Under the pieces are notes generated by a model. That model searched no databases. It had not been told where the DNA came from and worked only from the letters and a program-made list of their open reading frames with translations. From Micromonospora sp. R77 (lineage in GTDB: Bacteria; Actinomycetota; Actinomycetes; Mycobacteriales; Micromonosporaceae): DNA of 64,000 nucleotides. The position numbers were made by a program, and so were the translations under genes. The stretch covers positions 6,634,001-6,698,000 of the forward strand of contig NZ_JALDST010000001.1 in the NCBI RefSeq assembly GCF_022747945.1, read 5' to 3'. Positions 41,301 through 52,499 of this stretch are shown one piece after another; position 1 is the stretch's first letter; each line of letters starts with the position of its first letter.

Positions 41301-44300
41301 CCGGCGGCGCGCAGCCGAGCGGCCAGGCCGTTGGCCCGGGCCAGCAGGTCGGCGTACGTGAGGTGCGCGTCGCCGCACTCCACGGCCACCGCGTCGGGGG
41401 TACGTCCCGCCTGGTCCCGGAACCGGGCGACGAGCCCGGGGTGGTCCGGTTGCGGGGTCTGCCGGACCCACTCGTCCAGCAGCAGCCGCTCCTCGTCGGC
41501 GGTGAGCGGGGCGAGGTCGCCGATCCGACGGTCCGGGTCACCGGCCAGCTCGCCCAGGAGCAGCCGGAACTGGGCGGCCATCCGGTCCACGGTGGCCGGG
41601 TCGAACAGTTCGGTGTCGTACTCGATGCGCAGCCGCAGGTCGCCGCGGTCCGGGTCGGGCACCAGCATGATCGACAGGTCGAACTGGGTGGTGCCGACGC
41701 GCAGGTCGACCGGGGTGACGTCGACCGGACCCATGGACCGGGTCGCGGCCGGGGTGTTCTGCACCGCGAAGAGGACGGTGAACAGCGGGGTCTGGGCGCG
41801 GTCGCGGACCGGGCGCAGCTCGTCGACGAGCCGGTCGAACGGCACGTCGGCGTGGGCGTACGCGTCGAGGCAGGTGGCGCGCACCCGGTCCAGCAGCTCC
41901 CCGACGGTCGGTTCGCCGGTCAGGTCGGCGCGCAGCACCAGGTTGTTGACGAAGAACCCGACCAGCGGCTCCAGTTCGGTGCGCGGCCGGCCGGCGACCG
42001 GCGAGCCGACCGCGAAGTCCCGCTGGCCGCTGTAGCGGGCCAGCATCAGCTGGCAGGCGGCGAGCCCGACCATGAACACGGTGGCGGACCGGCGGCGGCC
42101 GGCCTCGGTGACCCGGGTGACCAGCTCGGCGGGGACGGTGTCCCAGCGCAGGTCGCCGCGCCAGGCGCGGACCGCCGGGCGGGGCCGGTCGGTGGGCAGT
42201 TCCAGGGCGGGCAGGTCGACCAGCCGGTCCCGCCAGTGCGCGAGCTGCGCCGCCGCGTGCGGGCCGGCGCTCCACTGCCGCTGCCAGGCGGCGTAGTCGC
42301 CGTACTGCACCGGCAGGGCGGGCAGCGCGGCACCGTCGGCGGTGTACGCGGCGACCAGGTCCCGGGCCAGCGCCTGCACCGACCAGCGGTCACAGACGGC
42401 GTGGTGCACGGCCAGGTGCAGGACGTGCCGGTCGGCGGCGAGGCGGATCAGGGTGGCCCGCAGCAGCGGCGCGGTCCGCAGGTCGATCGGGTTGCCGGAG
42501 AGCGCGGCCAGGGTGTCGTCGAGCTCGGCCGGGTCGGTCAGCTCCACCCGCGCCAGCGGCACGTCCACGGTGGGGGCGACCACCTGCACCGGCTCCCCGT
42601 CGACCTCGTGGAACGAGGTGCGCAGCGTCTCGTGCCGGGCGGCGACGGCGTGCAGGGCGGCGTGCAGGGCGTCCGGGTCCAGCGGCCCGTCCAGCCGGAC
42701 CGCACTGTCCACCGTGTACGCGTCCGCCCCGTCCGGGGTGAGCTGGGCGAGGAACCACAGTCGACGCTGCCCGGAGGAGGCCGGCAGCACGTACCGGCCG
42801 GCCAGCTCGCCGCCGACCTGCGGCATCCGGAACTGCGCCGCGATCGGCGGCAGCGCCACAGTCGGGTCGACACCGGCCGGCGCACCGGTGGCCGGGTCGG
42901 CGGGGCGGGCGTCGGTGCCGGAGGGTCGGGGCAGGGCGGCGGCGAGGCCGGCGACGGTGGGGTCGGCGAAGACGGCCCGCACGGGCAGGTCGACGTCGAG
43001 GGCGTCGCGGATCCGGGCGACCACCCGGGTGGCGAGCAGGGAGTGCCCGCCGAGGGCGAAGAAGTCGTCGTCCCGGCCCACCCGGTCCAGCCCGAGCACG
43101 GCGGCGAAGATCCCGGCCAGGGTCTCCTCGACGTCCCCGCGCGGGGCGTCGTACGCGCCGACGTCCGGCCGCAGCCCGTCCGGCGCGGGCAGCTTCGCCC
43201 GGTCCACCTTGTTGCGGTTGGCGGTCAGCGGCAGCGCGTCGAGCAGCGTCAACGCCGACGGCACCATGTAGTCGGGCAGCCGCTCCCGGCAGGCGGCGTG
43301 CAGGGCCGCGACGAGCGCGGGCCGGTCGGTGTCGGGGCGATGCAGGTCGGCGTAGCCGACGAGCCGCTGGTCGCCGGGGGTGTCCTCGCGGACCACCACC
43401 ACCGCGTCGCGGACCTGGTCGTGGGCGCGCAGGATCGACTCGATCTCGCCCAGCTCGATCCGGTGGCCGCGCAGCTTCACCTGGAAGTCGATCCGGCCGA
43501 GGAACTCCAGCCGACCGTCGGCGCGCCAGCGCACCAGGTCACCGGTGCGGTACACCCGGGAGCCGGGCGCCTCGGGGTGGGCCACGAAGCGTTGCGCGGT
43601 CAGCTCGTCGCGCCGCCAGTAGCCGGCCGCGACGCCGGCGCCGCCGATCCACAGCTCCCCCGGTACGCCCACCGGCACCCGCCGGCCCGCGTCGTCGACC
43701 ACCAGCAGCTCGGTGTTCGCCACCGGCCCGCCCAGCGGCAGTGGGTCCTCACCACCGGTCACCCGGTGGGCCGTCGACCAGACGGTGGTCTCGGTCGGCC
43801 CGTACAGGTGCCAGACGCGGGCGCCGGCGTCGTGCAGCCAGTGCGCCAGGTCGGCGGGGACCTTCTCCGCGCCGGCCAGGGCGGTGAACCCGGCCGGGGG
43901 TCGCCAGCCGGCCTGCTGGAGCAGCCGCCAGGTGGTCGGCGTGCCCTGGAGGTAGCTGACCGCGCTGCGGCGCAGCCGGTCGGCGAGCCGCTCGCCGTCC
44001 ACGACGCCTGCGTGCGGGATCATCTCGATCCGCGCGCCGACCAGCAGCGGCAGGTACATGTCCAGGACCGGCATGTCGCAGGAGACGGTGTTGGCCGCGC
44101 CGACCACGTCGGCGGCGTCCATCCCGGGCCTCTCGGCCATGCTGAGCAGGAAGTTCACCACCGGCCGGTGCGGCAGCGCGACACCCTTGGGGCGGCCGGT
44201 GGAGCCAGAGGTGTAGATCAGGTACGCCAGGTCGTCCGGCTCCGGCCCGTCCGGCACCGGGTCGGTGGGGTGGGCGTCGAGCGCCGGTCGGTCGGCGTCC

Positions 44301-47300
44301 AGCCGCACCACGGTCACCGTCGCCTGCAGGTCGGGCAGCAGGTCGACCAGGCCGGCCTGGGTGAGCACCACGGATGCGCCGGAGTCGGCGAGGATGAACG
44401 CCACCCGTTCGGCGGGGAAGTCGACGTCCACCGGCACGTACGCGGCCCCGGCGCGGAGCGCGCCGAGGAGGGCGACCAGCACGTCGCAGCCGCGCTCGGC
44501 GAAGAGCGCCACCCGGTCGCCCCGGGTCACCCCGAGCGCCCGCAGGTGGTGGGCGAGTTGGTGGGCGCGGGCGTCCAGCTCGGCGTAGGTCAGCGTGGTG
44601 TTCTCGTCGGCGACCGCGACCCGGTCGGCGAACTCGGCGAACCGGGCGGTGACGTACCGGTCGAGGCTGGTCGACGGCACGGGCGGCCGGACGCCGGTGC
44701 CCCAGGCGGTGAGCCGGGCCCGTTCCCGGGCCGGCAGGGCGGGCAGCTCGGCCAGCCGCCGGTCCGGGCCGGCGGCGAGGGCGTCGAGGACCAGCCGGTA
44801 GTGGTCGAGCAGCCGGTCCACGGTGGCCGCGTCGAACAGGTCGGTGTTGTGCTCGGCGACCACCCGCTGGGCGGTGGTGTCCGGGCCGGCGGGGAAGACG
44901 GTGAAGGTGAGGTCGTACTTGGCGGCGGTCTCCGGGGCGCGCAGCGCGGTGGCGGTGACCGTGCCGAGGCGCAGCGACGGCGCGGGCAGCGGGGCGGCGA
45001 TGAACATCACCTGGAACAGCGGCGAGTGCGCGAGGTCGCGCTCGGGGCGCAGCCGCTGCACCAGCCGCTCGAACGGCACGTCGGCGTTGGCGTAGGCGTC
45101 CAGGCAGGTGTCGCGGACCCGGTCGAGCAGCTCGCCGACGGTGGGGTCGCCGGTGAGGTCGGTGCGCAGCACCAGGTTGTTGGTGAAGTAGCCGACCAGC
45201 GGCTCCAGCTCGGGGCGGTACCGGCCGGAGATCGGCGAGCCGACCGGCACGTCGAGGGTGCGCGCGTAGCGGGACAGGGTGAGCGCGTAGCCGGCCAGCA
45301 GCGCCATGAACAGGGTGCCGCCCCGCCCGGCGGCCAGCGCGGTCAGGCCGGCGACCAGCTCGGCGGGGAGTTCGGCGGTGCGGGTGGCGCCCCGGTAGGT
45401 CTGCACCGCCGGGCGGGGCCGGTCGGTGGGCAGGTCCAGCACCGGCAGGTCGGCGAGCGCCGGGGGCGCCAGTGGTCGAGCTGCCGCTGCTCGGTTGGCC
45501 GCCGGCCCAGCGCTGCTGGGCGACGGCGTAGTCGCCGTACTGCACTGGCAGGTCGGGCAGCTCCGGCCGCGTCCTGGCCGCCAGCGCGGTGTACGCGGCC
45601 GACAGCTCCCCGGTCAGCGCCTCCACGGCGAGCCGGTCGCCGACGGCGTGGTGCAGGGTGACCAGCAGGGCCGCGTCGTCGTCGCCGAGGCTGGCCAGGA
45701 CGATCCGCAGCAGCGGCGGGACGGCCAGGTCGAACGGCCGGCGGGCGGCGTCGTCGAGCAGCTCGGCCAGGGCGGCGTCCCGGTCGGCGGCCCCGGTCAG
45801 GTCCACCTCGGACAGCGGGCTGGGCACCTCGGGGTGGATCACCTGCACGGGTTCGCCGTCCACGGCGGCGAAGCCGGTACGCAGCGTCTCGTGCCGGCGG
45901 ACCACCAGGTCGACGGCGGCACGCAGCGCGTCGTGGTCGAGCCGGCCGTGCAGCCGCAGCCCGCCGTACAGGTGGTAGGCGGCGGCGGTGTCCGGCTCGA
46001 ACTGGGCGAGGAACCAGACACGGCGCTGCTGGAACGAGGCGGGCAGCCGGACCAGCCCGTCGGCGTCCGGTCGACGCTCGACGGGGGTGAGGTCCCCGGC
46101 GGCGGGCGGTGCGCCGAGACCGAGGACGGCGGCGAGCCGGGCCACGGTGGGCTGCGCGAAGACCGCCCGGACCGGCACCTCGACGCCCAGCTCGGCGGCG
46201 ATCCGGCCGACCAGGGCGGTGGCGAGCAGGGAGTGCCCGCCGAGGGCGAAGAAGTCGTCGTCCCGGCCGACCCGGTCCAGCCGGAGCAGGTCGGCGAAGA
46301 TGCCGGCGAGGCGTTCCTCCGCGTCGCCCCGCGGCGGGTCGTACGCGCCGGCCCGGCGGGCCGGGTCGGGGGCGGGCAGGCCTGCCGGTCGACCTTGCCG
46401 TTAGCGGTGAGCGGCAGGGCGGGCAGCGCCACGAACACCGCCGGCACCAGATACCCGGGGAGCCGCTCGACGCAGGCGTCCCGCAGCGCGTCGGCGGCGG
46501 CGCCCCCGACGTGGTACGCCACCAGCCGCTGGTCGCCGGGGACGTCCTCGCGGACCACCACCACCGCGTCGTCGACGCCGTCGTGGGCCCGCAGCACCGA
46601 CTCGATCTCGCCCAGCTCGATCCGGTGCCCGCGCAGCTTCACCCAGTCGCGCCGGCCGAGGAACTCCAGCCGGCCGTCGGCGCGCCAGCGCACCAGGTCA
46701 CCGGTGCGGTACACCCGCGCGTCCGGGCGCTCCGGATGCGGCACGAAGCGCTGCGCGGTCAGCTCGTCGCGCCGCCAGTAGCCGGCCGCCACCCCCGCGC
46801 CGCCGATCCACAGCTCCCCCGGCACGCCGACCGGCACCCGCCGGCCCGCGTCGTCGACCACCAGCAGCTCGGTGTTCGCCACCGGCCCGCCCAACGGCAC
46901 CGGGTCCTCGTCCCCCGTCACCCGGTACGCCGTCGACCAGACCGTCGTCTCCGTCGGCCCGTACAGGTTCCACACCGGCGCGCCGGTGGCGGCCAGGGCC
47001 TGGGCCAGGTCGGCGGGGAACGCCTCCCCGCCGCACCACACCGCCACGTCGGGGTCGGGACGCCAGCCGGCGGCGAGCAGCAGCCGCCAGGTGGTCGGGG
47101 TGGCCTGCACCACGGTCGCGCCCACCTCGGCCAGGTGGGCGGCGAGCCGGGACCCGTCGGCGGCGACCGGCCGGGGCACCACGTCCACCCGGCCGCCCAC
47201 GGTCAACGGCCCGAACAGCTCCAGGGCGGCGATGTCGAAGGAGAGGGTGGTGACGGCGGCCAGCACGGTGTCCGGGCCGAGGCCGGGCCGCTCGACGAGG

Positions 47301-49230
47301 GTGGCGAGCAGGTTGCCCAGGGCGCGGTGCGGCACCGCGATCGCGCTCTTCGGCACGCCGGTCGACCCGGAGGTGTGCACGTACGCCAGGCCGGGGACCG
47401 CCGGCCACTCCGGCTGCCTTCGGGTAGGTCACCGTCGACGCGCAGCACCGGCAGCCCCCGGGCAGGGCGTCGACGGTGCCGGCGTCGGCGAGCACCAGCG
47501 CGGCCTCGCCGTCGGCGAGCACGAACGCACGGCCTGGCCGGCAGCGCCACGTCCACCGGCAGGTACGCCGCGCCGCAGCCGAGCACGCCGAGCAGGGCGG
47601 CGGGCAGGTCGACGTCGCGGTCCACGGCGACGCCGACGAGCTGCCCGGGGCGTACCCCGGCGGTGTGCAGGGCGGTGGCGATCCGCTGGGCCCGGGCGAC
47701 CAGGTCGGCGTACCCCAGTCGGCCGGAACGCCCGGTGACCGCGACCCGGCCGGGGTGGGCGGCGGCGCGCGCGGCGACCAGGGCCGGCAGGGTGTCGGCC
47801 GGCACCTCCCGGGTGGGGCCGCTCCCCCACTCCACCAGCCGCGCCCGGTCGGCGTCGGTGAGCAGCGGCAGGTCGGACAGCGCCCGGTCGGGGTCGGCGA
47901 CCGCCGCGTCGAGCACCAGCCGCAGGTGGGTCAGGAGCCGCCGGGCGGTGGCCGGGTCGAACAGGGCGGTGTTGTGCTCGACGGTGACGGTGAGCCCGCC
48001 GTCGGCGCGGGGCACGCAGGTGACGAAGAGGTCGAACTTGGCGGTGCCCGGGTCGATGCGGAACAGCTCGGCGGTGATGCCGGTGGCGGTCAGCGCGGGC
48101 AGCGGCACGTTGCCGAAGACGAACATCACCTGGAACAGCGGGCTGCGGGCCAGGTCCCGGTCGGGGCGCAGCCGCTCCACCACCCGCTCGAACGGCACGT
48201 CGGCGTGGGCGTACGCGTCGAGGCAGGTGCCGCGGACCCGGTCGAGCAGGTCGGCGAAGCGGGGGTCGCCGTCGGCGTCGACGCGCAGCACCAGGTTGTT
48301 GACGAAGAAGCCGACCAGGTGTTCCAGCTCCGGGGCGCGTCGCCCGGCGACCGGCGTGCCGATGGCCAGGTCGGCCTGGCGGGTGTGCCGGGCCAGCACG
48401 GCGGCGAAACCGGTCAGCACCGTCATGAAGAGGGTGGCCTGGTGCGCGCGGCCGAGCCGGTCCAGCCCGGCGACCAGCTCGGCGGGGAGCACGGTGTCGA
48501 CGGTGCCGCCGGCGAAGGTCTGGGTGGCCGGTCGGGGCCGGTCGGTGGGCAGCTCCAGCGGCGGCAGCCCGGCCAGCCGCTGCTCCCAGTACCGCAGCTG
48601 ACCGGCCTCCTCGTCGCCGCCGACCCACTCCCGCTGCCAGGCGGCGAAGTCGCCGTACTGCACGGGCAGCTCGGGCAGCTCCGGTTCCGTCCCGGCCACC
48701 GCGGCGTCGTAGCAGGCCAGCAGCTCCCGGACGAAGACCGCGCCGGACCACTGGTCGTAGACGGCGTGGTGGAAGGCGACGACCAGGACGTGGTCGCCTT
48801 CGCCGAGGCGGTACAGCACCACCCGGAACAGCGGCGGCCGGGTCAGGTCGAACGGCTGTCGCAGCAGCTCCCGCAGCTCGTCGGCGAGGGCGGCGTGCAC
48901 CGTCGGGGTGTCCGCGCCGGCGGGCACCCGGCCGGCGGCGTCGACCTGCTCCACCGGCACGGCCAGGTCGGTGGCGACGGCCTGCACCGGCTCGCCGTCG
49001 ACCAGGACCAGGCCGGTGCGCAGCGTCTCGTGCCGGGCCACCATGGCCGCGACCGCGGTGGTCAGCGCGGCCACGTCCAGCTCACCGGTGATCCGCAGGG
49101 CGCCGTGCTCGGTGTACGACGCGGCGCTGCCCGGTTCGAGCAGGTCGAGGAACCAGAGCCGGCGCTGCCCGTACGACGTGGGCAGCAGGTACGCCTCCCG
49201 GGTGGAGACCGGGTTGTCATCGACACTCAC
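35291..49230 (-). CDS. Four-module NRPS with terminal thioester reductase (NRPS-B)
   Basis: About 4646 residues allowing for frameshifts. GTG 49230 (reads VSVDDNPVSTREAYLL), AGGAG 7 nt upstream. Modules C-A-PCP x4, then R. PCPs near 1001, 2061, 3133 and 4176 (each GGHSLLA). A1 reads D-I-L-Q-?-G-L-V-W with NLYGPTETTVWST; A2 reads D-M-L-Q-L-G-L-V-W; both resemble the glycine code DILQLGLIWK. A3 (FDVSVFELWG, LSQTPTAF, MYGTTETTVHAT) and A4 (FDVSVFEMVL, GYGPTEATVYAT) are unassigned; A3 resembles the NRPS-A domain. The four C domains carry HHAVYDQ, HHAVGDR, HHAVCDR and HHAVGDQ. The last 400 residues are a reductase: LLTGATGFLGAYLA near 4258 and YNHSKWVAEQ (YxxxK). The family releases an aldehyde or alcohol with NAD(P)H. 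No E domain or TE. Stop overlaps copy 2 of the monooxygenase. Confidence 0.9.
43671..43734 (-). repeat. 64-bp exact repeat, module 2 copy
   Basis: Identical to 46830-46893, offset 3159 bp, inside the A8-region coding for GRRVPVGVPG of NRPS-B module 2. It sits in a longer stretch (about 43430-43800) that stays highly similar to module 1. Suggests recent module duplication or gene conversion. Confidence 0.85.
45450..47540 (-). other. Frameshift cluster in NRPS-B modules 1-2
   Basis: Six shifts: about 47533 (after VDVALPA, resuming FVLADGE), 47457 (a G5 run, resuming LPVLRVDGD), 47415 (resuming EWPAVPGLAYVHTSG), 46381 (after KVDRQA, a missing C restores LPAPDPARRAG), 45505 (resuming QRQLDHWR) and 45465 (C5 run, one C short, resuming ALADLPVLDLPTD). 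Domain sequence is intact on each side, so the gene is treated as one CDS. Confidence 0.8.
46830..46893 (-). repeat. 64-bp exact repeat, module 1 copy
   Basis: Identical to 43671-43734, in the corresponding part of the module 1 A domain. The surrounding segment (about 46590-46960) is near-identical to module 2 at DNA level, including third positions. Confidence 0.85.
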
Positions 49231-49274
49231 GCGGACACTCCTCGCTGTGGTGACACGGACGGTGCGGGGCCGGG

Positions 49275-52200
49275 TCAGACCCGCTGGGCCCGGCGCGGCT
49301 GGCGGGCGATCACCGGCACGGCGGCGGCCGGGCGCCGGGTCAGCTCGTCGATCGCGGTGGCCAGCCGCTCCAGCACGGGGTGGTCGAAGATCGCCCGGAC
49401 CGGCACCTCGACGCCGAGCACGCCACGCAGCCGGAACGCCACCCGGGTGGCGAGCAGGGAGTGCCCGCCGAGGGCGAAGAAGTCGTCGTGCACGCCGGCC
49501 TTCTCCACCCCGAGCATCTCCCGCCACGCGGCGGCGACCGCCTCCTCGGTGGGGGTGCGCGGGGCGACGTACTCCCGGTCCAGGTCGGGGCGGGCGCCGT
49601 CGAAGTCGGGCAGCGCGGCCCGGTCGGTCTTGCCGTTCGGGGTGAGCGGGAACCGGTCCAGGGTGACCAGGTGGGCGGGGACCATGTATTCGGGCAGCAC
49701 CGCGCGCAGGGCGGCGGTCACGTCGGCGTCGGCCACCGTCGCCCCGTCGGCCGGGACGAGGTACGCCACCAGCCGGGTGTCCCCGGCGATCGTGCGGGGC
49801 AGCACCACCGCGTCGGCGATGTCCGGCCGGTCGCGCAGCGCGGCCTCGATCTCGCCGGGCTCGACCCGGAAGCCGCGGATCTTGACCTGGTGGTCGGCGC
49901 GGCCGAGGAACTCCAGTTCCCCGTCGTCGGTCCACCGGGCCAGGTCGCCGGAGCGGTACATCCGCTGGTCGCCCTCGCCGGCGTAGAGGTCGGGCACGAA
50001 CCGCGCGGCGGTCAGCTCGGGCAGGTTCCGGTAGCCGAGGGTGACGCCGGCGCCGGCCACCCAGATCTCCCCGCGCACCCCGGGCGGCACCGGCATGCCG
50101 CGCTCGTCGAGCAGATAGATCCGCAGGTCGGGCAGGGGACGTCCGATGTTGCTGCGGACCGGGCCGGTGAGGTCGGCACGGGTGATCCGCCGGTAGGTGG
50201 AGTGCACCGTGGTCTCGGTGATGCCGTACATGTTGACCAGGTGGGGCTGCTCGTCGCCGTACCGGTCGACCCAGGGCGCGAGCGCCGGGATGTCCAGGTA
50301 CTCGCCGGCGAAGATCACGTACCGCAGCGGTAGCCGGGGCGCGTCGTCGGCCAGCGCCGGGGCCATGAACTGGCGGAACGCCGACGGGGTCTGGCTGAAC
50401 ACGGTGACCCGCTCGGCGTCGAGCAGGCGCAGCAGGGCCTCCGGGTCGCGGATGGTGTCGTGCGGGACGACCACCAGCCGGGCGCCGGTGCCGAACGCGC
50501 CCCACATCTCGAACACCGACACGTCGAAGGCGTACGAGTGGACCATGCTCCACGCGTCGTCGGCGGTGAACTCCATCCGGGTGCCCGCCCCGGCGACCAG
50601 CCGGGCCACGTTGGCGTGGCTGACCAGCACCCCCTTGGGGTGACCGGTGGAGCCGGAGGTGTAGATCAGGTAGGCGACGTCGTCCGGGGCGGGGCCGTCG
50701 TCCGGTGGGGTGGCCGGCCGGGCGGCGATCGCCTCGGCGTCGGTGTCGAGGTTCACCACGGTGCCGGCGAAGTCCGGGACGGAGTCGGCCACCGCGTCGT
50801 GGGTGACCAGGGCGGCGACGTCGGCGTCGGCGAGGATCCAGCGCATCCGCTCGACCGGGTGTCCCAGGTCCAACGGCACGTACGCGGCCCCGGCGGTGAG
50901 CACGCCGAGCACCCCGATGACGGTGTCCAGGGAGCGTTGCAGGCAGAGCCCGACCCGGTCGCCGGGGCGCACCCCGGACCCGCGCAGGTGGTGGGCGAGC
51001 CGGTTGGCCCGCGCGGCCAGGTCGGCGTAGCTGAGCCGGGCACCCTCGCAGACCACCGCGACGGCGTCCGGGGTGGCGGCGGCGGAGCGGGCGAACAGCT
51101 CCGGCAGGGCGGCCACCGGTTGCGGCTCGGTACGGTTCCAGTCCAGCAGGACCTGCCGCCACTGGTCGGTGGGCATGATGTCCACGTCGCCCAGCCGCAG
51201 CTCGGGGTAGCGCGTCAGGTTGGTCAGGGTGGTGGAGAACTGGTCGACCAGCCGGCGGACGGCGGCCTCGGTGAACCGGGTCTGGTCGTAGACCATCCGG
51301 GGCACCGGCATCGCCTCACCCGGCATGACGATCATGGTGATCGGGAAGTGCGGGCGACCGTCGTAGGTGGACTCCAGCAGCTCCACCTCGTGCAGGGCCA
51401 TGTCCGGCACCGGCACGTTCTCGAAGGCCAGGTCGACCTCGAACAGCGGCCGGTTGCCGGGCAGGTCGGCCAGGGCGCGCAGGTCGGTCAGGGAGATGTC
51501 GGCGTGGTCGCGGGCCCGGGCCATGTCGTTCTGCAGCTCGCGCAGCCACCCGATCAGGTCGGCGTCGTCGCGGACCCGACCGCGGACCGGCATGGTGGCC
51601 AGCATCGGCCCCATGATGCGTTCGCTGCCGGTGAGCGTCGGCGGGCGCTGGGTGCCGGTGGAGCCGACCAGGACGTCCGCCCGGCCCAGGTGGCGGCTCA
51701 GCACGATCATCCAGGCGCCCTGCATCAGGGTGTTCAGGGTCAGCCCGTGTTCCCGGCCGAACGCGGTCAGCGGCGGCAGCAGTTCCAGCAGTTCCGGGGT
51801 GGGCAGCACCGCGTGGGTGGGCTCGCCGTCGGGCAGCGGCCCGACCGGGGCGGGGCCCAGTTCCAGGGTGTCCGGGGCGGAGTAGCCGGCCAGGTGCTCG
51901 CGCCAGAACGCCTCGGTGGTGGTCCGGTCCTGCCGGGCCCACCAGGACAGGTACGACCGGTACGGCCGGGCCGGCGGCAGGTCCGCCGCCGTCCCGGTGG
52001 CGAACGCGTTGTACAGGGCGGTCAGCTCGGCGAAGGCCAGCCCGAACGACCAGCCGTCCATCAGCAGGTGGGAGAAGCTCCAGAAGAACTCCCACTCGTC
52101 GTCGGCGAAGCGGATCAGCCTGGCCCGCATCAGTGGCGCGTCGGCGTAGTCGAAGCCGGTCATCCGGTCGTCGTGGGCGAACCGGGCGTACCGCTCGGCC

Positions 52201-52499
52201 TGCCCGGCCGGGTCGGCGTCCCGCCAGTCCAGCACCTCGATCGGGAACTCCACGTCCCGGTGCACCACCTGGAGGGCCTTGTCGACGCCCTCCCAGTGGA
52301 AGCTGGTGCGCAGCACCGCGTGCCGGTCCACGATGGCCTGCCACGCCGCCCGGTACGCGGCCACGTCCAGCGCCCCGCGCATCCGCATGGTGACCTGTTC
52401 CAGATAGATGCCACTGCCGGGCGAGTACAGGTTGTGGAAGAGCAGCCCTTCCTGGATGGGGGACAGCTCGTAGACGTCCTCGATGCCCTCGTGCTCCAT
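49275..52499 (-). CDS. Single-module NRPS C-A-PCP (NRPS-A)
   Basis: 1074 residues from ATG 52499 (MEHEGIEDVYELSPIQ), GGGAGGAG upstream; TGATG overlap with the upstream AT-like gene. C domain 8-440: the opening ELSPIQEGLLFHN resembles C domains that follow an epimerase-ended partner; active site SHLLMDGWS near 145 (second His and DG kept). A domain 463-950: YTSGSTGHPKGVL, specificity region FDVSVFEMWG, FSQTPSAF, FAGEYLDI, MYGITETTVHST, roughly D-V-F-S-?-G-M-V-H, which I cannot assign. It closely matches module 3 of NRPS-B, so both should load the same or a related residue. PCP near 1011 (LGGHSLLA). It has no loading domain, so it must receive a chain from another subunit. 44 bp before NRPS-B. 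Confidence 0.92.
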   Translation of the reverse strand: MEHEGIEDVYELSPIQEGLLFHNLYSPGSGIYLEQVTMRMRGALDVAAYRAAWQAIVDRHAVLRTSFHWEGVDKALQVVHRDVEFPIEVLDWRDADPAGQAERYARFAHDDRMTGFDYADAPLMRARLIRFADDEWEFFWSFSHLLMDGWSFGLAFAELTALYNAFATGTAADLPPARPYRSYLSWWARQDRTTTEAFWREHLAGYSAPDTLELGPAPVGPLPDGEPTHAVLPTPELLELLPPLTAFGREHGLTLNTLMQGAWMIVLSRHLGRADVLVGSTGTQRPPTLTGSERIMGPMLATMPVRGRVRDDADLIGWLRELQNDMARARDHADISLTDLRALADLPGNRPLFEVDLAFENVPVPDMALHEVELLESTYDGRPHFPITMIVMPGEAMPVPRMVYDQTRFTEAAVRRLVDQFSTTLTNLTRYPELRLGDVDIMPTDQWRQVLLDWNRTEPQPVAALPELFARSAAATPDAVAVVCEGARLSYADLAARANRLAHHLRGSGVRPGDRVGLCLQRSLDTVIGVLGVLTAGAAYVPLDLGHPVERMRWILADADVAALVTHDAVADSVPDFAGTVVNLDTDAEAIAARPATPPDDGPAPDDVAYLIYTSGSTGHPKGVLVSHANVARLVAGAGTRMEFTADDAWSMVHSYAFDVSVFEMWGAFGTGARLVVVPHDTIRDPEALLRLLDAERVTVFSQTPSAFRQFMAPALADDAPRLPLRYVIFAGEYLDIPALAPWVDRYGDEQPHLVNMYGITETTVHSTYRRITRADLTGPVRSNIGRPLPDLRIYLLDERGMPVPPGVRGEIWVAGAGVTLGYRNLPELTAARFVPDLYAGEGDQRMYRSGDLARWTDDGELEFLGRADHQVKIRGFRVEPGEIEAALRDRPDIADAVVLPRTIAGDTRLVAYLVPADGATVADADVTAALRAVLPEYMVPAHLVTLDRFPLTPNGKTDRAALPDFDGARPDLDREYVAPRTPTEEAVAAAWREMLGVEKAGVHDDFFALGGHSLLATRVAFRLRGVLGVEVPVRAIFDHPVLERLATAIDELTRRPAAAVPVIARQPRRAQRV

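Noticed and set aside
34904..45661. A continuous plus-strand open frame of over 3500 codons opposite NRPS-B
   Set aside because: It is the antisense mirror of a GC-biased coding strand. Its translation is low-complexity Gly/Arg/Pro/Gln without domains, and the minus strand has clear NRPS domains.
35291..49230. CRISPR or satellite-like periodic repeats in the NRPS genes
   Set aside because: The roughly 3.1-kb periodicity is homologous NRPS modules; no short spaced repeats are present.
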